DNA from: Carettochelys insculpta | Taxonomy: Eukaryota > Chordata > Testudines > Carettochelyidae | Assembly (NCBI RefSeq): GCF_033958435.1 | Contig: NC_134160.1 | Span: 17,285,001 to 17,349,000, forward strand | Reading direction: 5' to 3' | Length of the DNA stretch: 64,000 bases | Shown: positions 55,051-64,000 of the stretch, piece after piece | Layout of the letters: each line of letters opens with the position of its first letter | Numbering within the stretch: position 1 is the stretch's first letter | The notes under the pieces: model-generated | The model's input: the letters and a program-made list of their open reading frames with translations, nothing else | Database searches by the model: none | What the model was told of the DNA's origin: nothing | Made by a program: the position numbers and the translations under genes

Positions 55051-56296
55051 AATGATCTGGGCAAATTGGAGAAATGGGCTGAGGTAAACAGGATGAAGTT
55101 TAATAAAGACAAATGCAAAGTGCTCCATTTAGGAAGGAACAACCAGTTTCACACATACAGCATGGGAAGCAACTGCCTAGGAAGGAGTATGGCAGAAAGG
55201 GATCTAGGGGTTATAGTGGACCACAAGTTAACTATGAGTCAACAGTGTGATGCTGTTCCAAAAAAACCAAACATGATTCTGGGATGCATTAACAGGTGTG
55301 TTGTGAGCAAAACACGAGAAGTCATTCTTCCGCTCTACTCTGTGCTGGTTAGGTTTCAGTTGGAGTATTGTGTCCAGTTCTGGGCACCACGTTTCAAGAA
55401 AGATGCGGAGAAACTGGAAAGGGTCCGGAAAAGAGCAACAGGAATGATCAAAGGACTAGAGAACATGAGCTATGAAGAAAGGCTGAAAGAACTGGGCTTG
55501 TTTAGGTTGGAAAAAAGAAGACTGAGGGGGGACATGATAGAGGTTTTCAGGTATCTAGAAGGGTGTCATAAGGGCCGCATCTACACTAGCCAAAAACTTC
55601 GAAATGGCCACGCAAATGGCCATTTCGAAGTTTACTAATGAAGCGCTGAAATGCATATTCAGCACCTCATTAGCATGCGGGCAGCCGCGGCACTTCGAAA
55701 TTGACGCAGCTCGCCGCCATGCAACTCGTCCAGACGCTACGTTGAAGTACCCTTATTCCTATCTGGTCACAGGAATAAGGGGACTTTGAAGTAGGCGGGG
55801 TCCTTTCGAAAAGGAGCCCCATCTGGACGAGCCACACGGTGGCGAGCCGCGTCAATTTTGAACTGCCGTGGCTGCCCGCATGCTAATGAGGCGCTGAATA
55901 TGTATTTCAGCTCTTCATTAGTAAACTTCAAAATGGCCATTTGCATGGCCATTTCGAAGTTTTTGGCTAGTGTAGACGTAGCCAAGGAGGAGGGAGAAAA
56001 CTTGTTTTTCTTGGCCTCTGAGGACAGAACAAGAAGCAATGGGCTTAAACTGCAGCAAGGAAGGTTTAGGTTGGACATTGGGAAAAAGTTCCTAGCTGTC
56101 ACGGTGGTCAAACACTGGAATAAATTGCCAAGGGAGGTTGTGGAACCTCCATCTCTGGAGATATTTAAGAACAGGTTAGATAAGTATCTATCAGGGATGA
56201 TCTGGACAGTACTTGGTCCTGCCATGAGGGCAGGGGGCTGGACTAGATGACCTCTGAAGATCCCTTTCAGTCCTAGCATTCTATGAGTCTATGAAC
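55051..56296 (+). mobile_element. CR1 LINE 3' fragment interrupted by a MITE
   Basis: The 202-codon frame from 55030 holds LGKLEKWAEVNRMKFNKDK, then [20 protein letters not shown] and ELGLFRLEKRRLRGDMIEVF. It breaks at GTGTCATAAG, where a MITE (55573-55983) sits. It resumes as EEGENLFFLASEDRTRSNG at 55984 and ends TTCTATGAGTCTATGAAC. Subfamily A type. Taking the MITE out restores the frame context YLEGCHK-EEGENLFF, so the CR1 was intact across this point when the MITE arrived. Confidence 0.88.
55573..55983. mobile_element. Palindromic foldback MITE, TSD AAG
   Basis: This 411-bp sister of 705-1140 has ends GGCCGCATCTACACTAGCC and GGCTAGTGTAGACGTAGCC, arms AACTTCGAAATGGCC, ATGAAGCGCTGAAATGC and GCGGGCAGCCGCG, and a centre near 55765. 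Flanks are AAG (55570-55572, 55984-55986). The host CR1 sequence is known, so the duplication is unambiguous: AAG occurs once in the uninterrupted CR1. Confidence 0.9.
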
Positions 56297-56896
56297 GCTA
56301 CTCTGCCAGGTGCCTCCGAGGCTGTTTCAGGCGAAGGCTCTCGCTGTGGCAGGGAACACAGGCCCTGCTGTGCTCATGCTGCATGCATGTGACCCAGGCA
56401 TGGTATTTACACCACCCGCCTATCAATCAGGAACAGTGCTTTCAAAAAATCCCCAACGGCCTTGTGTTTTCTTTGGAACTCCTGTGCATATTGTACAGTT
56501 AGAAGCACAAGCCCCAATCTACAATCAGCCCCTCCTCCCCCATCACCCACTGTGCCCTCCTCCCGTAACCCCCAGCACTGACCTGACTCAGGGCTGTGAT
56601 CTCAGATGCTGATACAATGCCATTGTCATGCAAAGAATGCAGTGCTTTCCTGCTCAGTGACAATATTTTGTACAGTGCATTTTCCATGCTCTCTGGAGCA
56701 GCCTGTGTCTGGATTCCTTTTGTATCCCTGCTCCTTCCAGTCCCGCCCCCGGAGTAGGGCTGAGTGATGACTGACTACGGCTCTGTTCCTTTCTCTCCCA
56801 GAGCTATAGTTTTATTTATGCTCCCACCTGGGGAAGTATGACAAGTTTGAGTTAAGATTGCCCGAGTGGTTTTCCCCATAAATGAAGAGTCACTAA

Positions 56897-57691
56897 GGCT
56901 ACATCTACACTACCAGATACATCTGATTTTATTAACTTTGATTTTATAATGCTGGGTTTTATAAATTCAGTTCTGAGTATTCTGAGTATTCGATTCTAAC
57001 TTCCCACAAAGTCCACACAAAGTCGAGTTAGTGCTGCCAAACTAGAGCGGCCAAACATCGTCCGTTGCAGCAGTGCATTATGGGAACCTATCACACAGTT
57101 CCCTCAGCCCCGCATTCTGTGCCTTCTCCTTGGGCCCTGTTGCACCCCGACCGCTGGCAGTGCTCGTCCTGCTGCCTGGCTTCCAGATCCCTGCAGCTTG
57201 GGGGAGCCGAGAAACTGACCAGCACTGCTCGTGAGAGCCAGGAGCTGGGACCCAGGTGCTAGGTGCAGCAGGGAGACAGGTGCTGTCCTGGTCAGTTTCC
57301 AGGCTCCTGGCTCCTGCAAGTGGTAGGGAGCCGGGAGCCAGGTGCAGCTGTGCTGTCAGTTTCCCGGCTCTCCGCAATTTGCAGGAGCTGGGAAACTGAC
57401 CAGGGCTACTTCGCTGGTCAATTTCTTGGCTCTTGTGAGTGGCGGGCAGCTGAGGGTCAGCCTCTGTAGCCTAATAAATCCCATTCAAAGACATGGCACT
57501 TTCACACTCGCCTTTATTTGAACTGTTAGATTTGAACGTGATGCTACACTCACCCAGTTCCGATGATATTATGATATTGATATTAGTGCCCCCCTAAATC
57601 GAGCTAACGGCATTTCCAGTGAAGACAGTCACTTGGTGCAGTCGAGCTAACTGCCTTAAATTTGAATTTATCTTGTAGTGTAGACGTTGCC
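56897..57691. mobile_element. Large GGCTACATCTACAC element, TSD TAA
   Basis: Ends GGCTACATCTACACTAC and TAGTGTAGACGTTGCC are near complements and TAA flanks both sides (56894-56896, 57692-57694). Length is 795 bp. The interior differs from the TTCGAA group: AT-rich ends, GTGCATTATGGGAACC, and a GC-rich core (57120-57460) with repeated GGTCAGTTTC..GGCTC and GGGAGCCGGGAGCC units. No transposase frame. Confidence 0.75.
57120..57460. repeat. Imperfect minisatellite-like core inside the 56.9-kb element
   Basis: Units built on CTGGTCAGTTTCC, GGCTCCTGC and GAGCCGGGAGCCAGGTGC recur about four times in alternating orientation. The open frames on both strands here follow from this composition and are not genes. 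Confidence 0.5.
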
Positions 57692-57694
57692 TAA

Positions 57695-59481
57695 GGCTGT
57701 GCCTACCCTCAGGGCAGTGTGTGCGAAGGGTCAATGTAGCTACAAACTTCAGTGAAGAACAGGCTACACCACCCCCCCACGGTGCAGTGCTGAATGAGGC
57801 AGTGAAAGGCTCTGGCAATGGGGACTGCAGGTGGACTACACATGGTAGCTGTTGGACGCACTGTTTGGGTGACTGCGCTGTTGTGTGTAGGGGAGATAAC
57901 CTCAGGGTCTGGCATATCTGTACTGTACTAGCCTAACCAGCGCTTCAGCATCTACACTGCTCTTTATACTCAGGCTCACTGGGCATGCTGTGCCAGTATT
58001 CTACACACGGCCGTGAGAAGGAAGGCACATGAGGGCCACTGTCCTAAAACGCCTTTCTCCAGGCATGACCATCTGCTATCATGATCAAAACCCCCTAAAC
58101 AGCCTCGTTTTTCCTCCAGTAATAAAAGTACCTTTGTAGCACATCTTAAAGGACTGAAATGACAACACAATACCTCACCTTACTTCTGGCCTTCTGGGGC
58201 TACAGGGTTTAAAAATAATGAGCATTCTTTTCTTAAAACTGCACTTGTTTCATCTCTGCATGCCGCAGGCTACACACTGAAAAACAGCAAAGTTTTGCAC
58301 ATACCAATCCTTACTTATCTGCTGTTGACTTACACCAAGATTTAAAAAAGGTCAAATCAAATATACTGTACCAAATAACTCCGTATCCAAACATTAGTGA
58401 AAGGTAAACAGTTACACAAACGCCTCCCTAACGTGAAATAATAAGTCAACAGCTCAGAGTCCAGGCTGCGCGTCGGAATGTGACTTCCGGTTCTCTGACT
58501 AAGGCTGCAAAGGGGATAGCAGAAAGCTGTCAGAGAAAAAGGCAGACCCTGAACTCTGACCTCATACTTCTCCATGAGAAAAACAACAACAACAACACAG
58601 GCCTCAGTTCCCTGAGACATGGCAGCTTTTGTTCCATTCTGCTGAGGCCGGTGATGATGCTGGTGCTATGTTTTTGTGCTATGTCGGAGGCATAAAGGAA
58701 TTCTAGGGGGCAGAATCTGTTAGTGAAGGTGTAAAGATGATGCACTGGAAAGAAACTCAAGAGCATATATTTTGCTCATGCGTGTGTGCTGGGTCAGAGT
58801 GTATTGATGGAGGCAGTAGGCTGTTCCCTCATAGGCAGCCTTAATTGCCTGGAGGGTGTTGGGTGCGGGATGGGGGAATTTTATAGTTAAATAGAGATGA
58901 TCAGAAAAGGGGGTGAAGGTCTGGTTTTGCATAACCATGCCAGCTGGATCCACTGCCCAGACCAGAAGGGAATCTGGGTCCCATGGTTCTGGTTCTGATG
59001 AAGTTGCATCCAGTTTATTTCCCACAAAACAGCTTGCATGTCTGTGCCCAGTGAAGAGGCTCATCTGAGTGCACAGAAGGGTTTCCAGTGCAAGATCTAG
59101 TCACCAACCTGTCTAGACCAGCATCCATCAGCGGCCAACATCTGAGGCTTCAGAGGAAGGTGAAAATCCTGCATACTGCACATACCCAGTTGTGAAATGT
59201 TGTATGTTTTGTAGCAGGTAGAAGGAGAGGAAGTTTTCCTTCCTCATACCAGCTCACAATTTATATCCTGATTGTGAGACAAGAGTGTTTGTAGATTTGA
59301 AGTTCAGAAAAAACTATTAGAACACCAGCCATGGAACATCACCCAAGGCTCCCGATAATTGGGCCATGAACCAGAATGTGTATTTCAGGAGATCTTGATT
59401 TCAAGACTCCAAGAAGTTGTGACTCTACCACTGTCAACATTCTGGTGAGTGCCTGTATCCCCCTTAAAGCCAATCAGATGT
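57695..59481. other. No gene recognised
   Basis: 57695-57975 has GGCTGTGCCTACCCTCAG and GCATCTACACTGCTC-type ends suggestive of a further old MITE, but I cannot define it. An (AAC)n run lies at about 58581. Confidence 0.35.
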
Positions 59482-59643
59482 GGGGAGAAATTCTGAAAGG
59501 TACTTAGGCACCTCACTCCCTGTTCCAATGGGAGCAAGGCCCCCAAATGCCTTTAAGAATTTGGCCCTTAAATTCCTAAATAACTTGGGTGCTTTTGAAA
59601 ATAGGACTTAGGCTGCTAAGGCGCTTTGGAAAATTTTACCCCA
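59482..59643. mobile_element. Palindromic MITE of the GGGCCAGATTTTCAAA type, decayed
   Basis: GGGGAGAAATTCTGAAAGG pairs roughly with CGCTTTGGAAAATTTTACCCC. Internal TTAGGCACC and GAATTTGGCCC motifs match the better copy at 18626-18777. Confidence 0.5.
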
Positions 59644-60814
59644 TTTCCTTTAACTTTTGAGTGCCAATTTGCCTCAGTTTCCCAAAGACTACAGGCCACA
59701 GAGCCTTACGATATGTGCCAAAGCCGAATATTACTGGAATATATTCTGTGCCTTGATTCTGCAGGTCTCATTTTGACAGCTACAGTGGCCACTTATTACA
59801 ACCAACTCCACAATTATGTCAAACATTAACGAATCCTCTCAGCATCTCTGAGATGCAAGCATGCATCAAAATTAAACTGCTTATTAGTCATACCAGCACC
59901 CCGCTGAACTAGAAGCTGATCACACATATAATAAAGAGATGGCTGGTTTGCAAAGAGTGTACAATCTGAGAATAAGATGGGATGGAAACAACAAGCAAGT
60001 GGGAGCATCAGGCAACAATGAGACGATTATTAATTATTTTCCAAATGGGGAAACTGAGGCACTGAGCGGTGAAGTGAGTTGCTGAAGGCCCCACTACAAG
60101 TCAGTGGCATATAATCCAAGTGTTCCAATGTCCCCATGTAGCCAGCAAGCAGCACTCACCTCCTCTCTTACACGCTAGCTGCTCTGTACCGGAAGTTCAG
60201 TGACCTGGATTTTAATGCCCCTATTTGGGATTCTCCAACTGTACAATGGGTGATCAGTCTGTCTCCCTTCCAGGCATGTGCCTCATTCAAGAGGCATTGT
60301 GCAGTGTTTTGAGGCGCTCAGGTGGCAGGCATAGGAGAGCCTGAAGTAGGATTACTCCAGCATGCCTGTTATGGAGTTGGCCTCACACCCTGGACCGGGG
60401 CGCCACTCAGGGTATCGAGAAGTGGGGATGAAGTGGAAAAAAATTATGGAACATTTCCTGAAATTTTACTGATTAAACCAACGATCCTGCACTCTGTGGA
60501 GAAGGGATAAAACAAGCAAGTAATGCTTACTTAAAATGGATTGACTGGTAAACTGTTAATCGAAGGAAAACTCCTGTGATTTGCTGTGCAATCCACATTT
60601 TGGCAATTTTTTCAGTGTCCAGAGAGCTGGCTATGTTCGTTTCACAAGGACAAGGGAGCAAACAGTCCAACTGATCATCAGTGAGGCTAGCAACATTTTG
60701 ACCAATTTCATCTTGCTAAAGATTCATTCTCCTTCTGTAGAAGTAACAGATATTGGCTTCGTTAACTGAAGTACAGTCCGCAAATCCAAGAGCCCATTTG
60801 TGGTCCCTGATCAA
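59644..60814. other. No gene recognised
   Basis: No supported signal. Confidence 0.35.
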
Positions 60815-60960
60815 TCACAGAATTATAGAACTGGAAGGAACCTCGAGAGATCATCAAGCCCAGTCTACTGCACTGCACTCATAGTGGGACTGAGCACTGT
60901 CTAGACCCTCCCTGACATGTGTTTGTCTAACCCGCTCTTAAAAATTTCTGATAGTACATC
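60815..60960 (-). mobile_element. CR1-type LINE 3' end, minus strand
   Basis: AATCACAGAATTATAGAACT, GGAAGGAACCTCGAGAGATC and ATCAAGCCCAGTCTACTGCA are the complement of a CR1-type 3' terminus. Confidence 0.7.
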
Positions 60961-61269
60961 AAAAATGTCCAATGATAAATCAAAACTAGCATCTAAGCTT
61001 ATTCTTTTCAAGACCAGCTTTGAACAATGGCCATTCTACCACCAGCTGTTCAGTTGCACTTAGCAAAAAGGAAATGCCTGAGTGACGTTTTTGCATTTGG
61101 TTGTGTCAGGGTCTTCCAGGCAAGTGATAACCAAAAGGATATTCTATTTCACCTCCTTAAGTCAGATATATCTCCTGCACCATAATGGCAACTAATACCT
61201 AGACTTCAGGTCTGTAGAACTCTTCAACTGATTGCTGTCTATAGGTTAGGAGTCTATTCATGTTCATGT

Positions 61270-61612
61270 GCCATATGAAGGGAGATTGAAAAGACTGTGA
61301 CTTTTCAGCTTAGAAAAGAATAGACAGGGGGATATGATGAAGTCTATGAAATCATGACAGGAAGGAAAGGTTATTTACTTGTCCCCATAACATAAGAACT
61401 AGAGGGAGGATCAGCAAGTGAAATTAATGGGTAGCAGGTTTAAAACCAGCAAAAGGAACCTTTTTCTTCACACAGCTCTCAGTTAGCCTGTGAGACTCCT
61501 TGCCAGAGGAATGTTGTGTCATTATCAAGGTTCAAAATAGAACTTGATAAAGTCATGAAGATTTCATCTATCAACACTTATTAGTGAGGATAATAGGGCA
61601 CTAAGTAATAGG
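61270..61612 (+). mobile_element. L3-type LINE 3' fragment, copy 1
   Basis: GATTGAAAAGACTGTGACTT through TTAATGGGTAGCAGG, CTTCACACAGCTCTCAGTTA and CTCCTTGCCAGAGGAATG. This is the C-terminal and UTR region of an L3/CR1-clade LINE, without its terminal ~200 bp. Confidence 0.65.
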
Positions 61613-61629
61613 ATAGGTTAAGAGTAATA

Positions 61630-61702
61630 GCTAGCCAGGAGTTCAGCTGTAGCCTTCTTGTCTGCAAGGTGGGAGGCCTGGGTTTGATTTCAGGCCAATG
61701 CA
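61630..61702 (+). pseudogene. tRNA-like relic (weak)
   Basis: GTTCAGCTGTAGCC resembles an A box. CCTTC-TTGTCTG-CAAGG could be an anticodon arm, with GTC in the anticodon position. CCTGG-TTTGATT-TCAGG is a plausible T arm. The acceptor ends do not pair. It could be a tRNA-derived SINE head or an old tRNA pseudogene lying between two LINE copies. Confidence 0.3.
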
Positions 61703-61711
61703 GCTCATGTT

Positions 61712-62041
61712 AAATGGGCAGCAGGTTTAAAACAAAGAAAAGGAAATTCTTCTTCACACAGCGCACAGTCAACCTGTGGAACTCCTTGCCAGAGGAGGCT
61801 GTAAAGGTTAGGACCATAATAGGATTTAAAAAAGAGCTAGATGAATTCACGGAGGTTGCTTCCATTAATGGCTATGAGCCAGGATGGCTAAGTAATGGTG
61901 TCCCTAGCCTCTGTTTATCAGAATCTGGATACGGAAGGCAGGAGAGAGATTGTCACCTGTTTGGTTCACTCCCTCTGGGGCACCTGGCATTAGCCACTGA
62001 TGGCTAGATGGACCTTTGGTCTGACTCAGTATGGCTATTCT
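61712..62041 (+). mobile_element. L3-type LINE 3' fragment, copy 2
   Basis: TTAAATGGGCAGCAGGTTTA through CTTCTTCACACAGCGCACAG, TGGAACTCCTTGCCAGAGG and GACCTTTGGTCTGACTCAG to GGCTATTCTTAGG. The coding remnant VNLWNSLPEEAVKVR is followed by FKKELDEF, the typical end of the ORF. Confidence 0.75.
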
Positions 62042-62236
62042 TAGGAGGGTAGGAATGGTGTCCCTAGCCTCTGTTTGTCAGAGGCTGGAAATGGATGACA
62101 GGAGAGGGATCACTCAATGATCACCAGTTTTGTTCACTTCTTCTGGGGCACCTGGGACTGGCCTTTGTGGGAAAAAAGGACACTGGACTAGATGGACTTT
62201 GGTCTGACTCAGTGTGGCCGTTCTTCTGTTCTTAAA
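62042..62236 (+). mobile_element. L3-type LINE 3' fragment, copy 3
   Basis: Repeats the UTR from TAGGAATGGTGTCCCTAGCC to GGTCTGACTCAGTGTGGCCG and TTCTTCTGTTCTT directly behind copy 2. It could be a separate insertion or a tandem duplication of the UTR. Confidence 0.7.
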
Positions 62237-63690
62237 GCATTGCTAGGGTCTCAGACCTAAGCAAGGACCTGCACTGCTCAATGTTCCCTTTTGAGCTCTT
62301 GCTCAAAGTCATGTTCCTCAGAGACATAATCTTGCAGATAATCAATAGCTCTATTGTCTTTCCTGAAGAAGATATCTTGTTCCGAGTTATCAGGTTCAGG
62401 CGTAACATGATGTACCGCAGTAAAGCTGTAGCAGTGTCCAAGTCCTCACCAAAGATATGATTAAAGCATTGGATGTTTTGAGCAAAGGTCTCATGAACCA
62501 CAGAATGAAAATGAAATTGAAACAATGCATGGAAGCCAAGAGGCTTCCAGATTTAGCTCCCATTTCTAACTCATGCTATAAAATACTGAGAAATGTCATT
62601 GAGAAGCTTTATTACTTCTGGTCAAGTGCTCCAGGTTGTCTGCAGCAATTTTTTCCTAGCACACCAGCTAGTTTCTGAGAACCGTTAAACATAAAGTTTC
62701 CTCTCCAGCATGCCTGGTGCATCTTTGTAAAGTACATACCACTTTGTTCACGGGTAAAGAAATGGTAAATGCTTGTGAATTCCCAAACACATTTATTATG
62801 ATGACATTAGCTATGCAAGTTTGCCTTACTATATTATTTTCTCAGTGGTCCAAGCCCCAACTGAGCACTGAGCTCATGGAAGTTTGTGTTCCTTCCAACC
62901 ATCCTCAGATGGTGCTTGCAGAATTGTGTGATAGAAAGCCAATATAGTTTATATCCAGTCTTAAGACAGAGAGGTATTTCACAATATCGGCTGCTAAATT
63001 TTTACCCTCCATTGACTTTGTTTCAACAGCAGCCATTGCTCTTTCTTTAGCAAAACTTTTTACCATTGACATATCTCGTACCCACAACTAAGTGTTCTGC
63101 ATGGGTGACATCAGGTGTCGCTTTGGCACAGATATCAAGGAACTGGCGTTTGTTCACACCTCGCTGGATTGCATTCTGGGATCCCTCTGCAAGAACTGTC
63201 ATGAATTCATTCTAGGACGTCTGCTTTATGAGATTGTCCATAATGATTTTTCAGCCATGCTTGGAGTTGGAGATTCTGTTTGGAGATCAGTTTGCCTAGC
63301 TGATAAAAAAATTCCCTCTGTCTTACATTAGCTGTTGATGAGCTAAAATTCTGCTACATCTAGGAACATTGATATAGAACATTTTTCCTCATCTTCATTT
63401 TGATATGGCCAGGTTCCTGTCTTGGGATTTCAACAGTATCTCAGTGGAAGCACTGACATTCATGAATTTTAGGTAGACCATAAGCACTGCCTTGTGTGAT
63501 TTTCTGTTAAAAATGTCTTGCTAAAAACCTGGGAGTCTCTTTTTCCCAGCTTCTCATTCTGCCTCATACTCTGGATCCCTGTACAAGAGCATCGCTGGTG
63601 TTTGTTCTTCCTGGTCTGATAGGAAACTGAATAAACAAAGCAAAACGTGTTCTCTCTCTCTAAGCTATACTTGAGGTGGGACATTCGTCA
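62237..63690 (-). pseudogene. hAT-like transposase relic (ZMYM1-like), heavily decayed
   Basis: On the minus strand, VRDMSMVKSFAKERAMAAVE, then GKNLAADIVKYLSVLRLD and GFLSHNSASTI..GWLEGTQT (about 63087-62880) have the spacing of a conserved hAT stretch. There, L..GLD is followed by a Q.YDgAs.M.G...GVQ motif. Further on, FAQNIQCFNHIFGEDLDTAT and ALLRYIMLRLNLITR (62500-62400) resemble the LSK.LQ..D.dl..A..L region. Stops and shifts break it many times. Assignment rests on motif resemblance only. Confidence 0.4.
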
Positions 63691-63933
63691 AACCAGCTCA
63701 TCACAAAAATGCAACTGTGTCTTATACCCCTCTTCAGACAGGTATCTGTGGGTCTCGAGGGAAGTTTTGAGGTTGGGGCTGGAACAGCTAAAAGTTTCTC
63801 AGGTAAATTTCTGGGCCAGGTGCCAGGCTCATGTTCAACTCCCAAATAAACAAAACACAAATGTCACCAGTTGATGTGATTTGTTATGTGAATTTCTTTA
63901 CACTGCCAAGCAACATGAAATGCATTTTTACTA

Positions 63934-64000
63934 CAGGCTGAATGTCTCTAGTCCAGCACTCTTCTTGCACAGCAAAATCCACAGTCTGGCATGATTTTAG
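63934..64000. mobile_element. Tigger/mariner-like element, left end at window edge
   Basis: TA followed by CAGGCTGAATGTCTCTAGTC and CAGCACTCTT resembles the left end at 34217. The rest lies beyond the window. Confidence 0.5.

Noticed and set aside
57078..57470. 65-99-codon frames on both strands
   Set aside because: They come from the repeated GC-rich core of the transposable element at 56897-57691.
58579..58600. (AAC)n run as a notable repeat
   Set aside because: Only a few units and no associated structure.
1..64000. CRISPR arrays, bacterial operons, ribosome binding sites
   Set aside because: The sequence is vertebrate in character, with no direct-repeat arrays of regular spacing and no polycistronic gene layout.

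Overview
The window looks like repeat-dense, non-coding nuclear DNA of a non-avian reptile. A turtle is my first choice and a crocodilian the alternative. The basis is the combination of many CR1/L3-type LINEs ending in (ATTCTATG)-like 3' tails, Penelope-like retroelements (PLEs) with the GGTGCCACAGGACT-type tail, and many CpG-rich foldback DNA transposons with GGCTACGTCTACAC ends. The organism call is inference from repeat content, because no host gene anchors it. I could not support any intact host protein-coding exon, and the long reading frames that make sense are retroelement enzymes, all broken. The window is best read as intergenic or deep-intronic sequence.

Layout: 0.06-1.96 kb is a minus-strand PLE split by a palindromic MITE. 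3.7-4.55 kb is a 691-bp MITE abutting a PLE tail with a hammerhead-like core. 6.1-6.56 kb is another MITE. 7.39-7.99 kb has a pair of inverted ~72-bp arms. 9.0-9.8 kb is a CR1 3' end. 11.0-13.2 kb is a pile-up of PLE tails, MITEs and a MITE inside a MITE. 14.5-15.4 and 17.1-18.6 kb are LINE fragments with a tRNA-Val-like relic. 19.6-21.8 kb is the best PLE, with reverse transcriptase, GIY-YIG endonuclease and tail. 23.3-24.2 kb is a CR1, and 25.5-28.0 kb is a CR1 interrupted by a 682-bp MITE. 30.1-31.25 kb is an L3-type LINE inside a PLE tail, followed by CR1 and PLE tails. 31.8-32.5 kb is a low-complexity repeat with a hAT-like end. 34.2 kb is a Tigger-like MITE, 35.1-35.8 kb a MITE, and 36.65-37.35 kb two older MITEs side by side. 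39.6-42.8 and 43.1-46.2 kb are two long, same-strand CR1s of different subfamilies. 47.8-48.5 kb is a MITE and 49.9-50.1 kb a head-to-head PLE-tail pair. 54.6-56.3 kb holds CR1 pieces, one interrupted by a palindromic MITE. 56.9-57.7 kb is a larger member of the MITE group. 61.3-62.2 kb holds three L3-type LINE tails, and 62.2-63.7 kb a badly decayed minus-strand hAT-like transposase relic.

The elements tell a relative chronology. GGCTACGTCTACAC MITEs sit inside PLEs, inside CR1s and inside an older MITE, usually flanked by a recognisable 3-bp duplication, so they were among the last to move. MITE copies with ATTTCGAAAT-type CpG motifs look younger than those where the same motif reads ATTTCAAAAT.

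Most notable for follow-up: (1) PLE tails keep a hammerhead-ribozyme-like core with an extra A after CUGAUGA, in several copies, some arranged head-to-head. (2) The MITE superfamily has well-defined ends but variable 3-bp target duplications that do not match the usual TWA of PIF/Harbinger. (3) Four MITE copies carry a co-linear internal segment with a strong Kozak ATG, and three keep an open frame of the same length that runs almost to the terminus.
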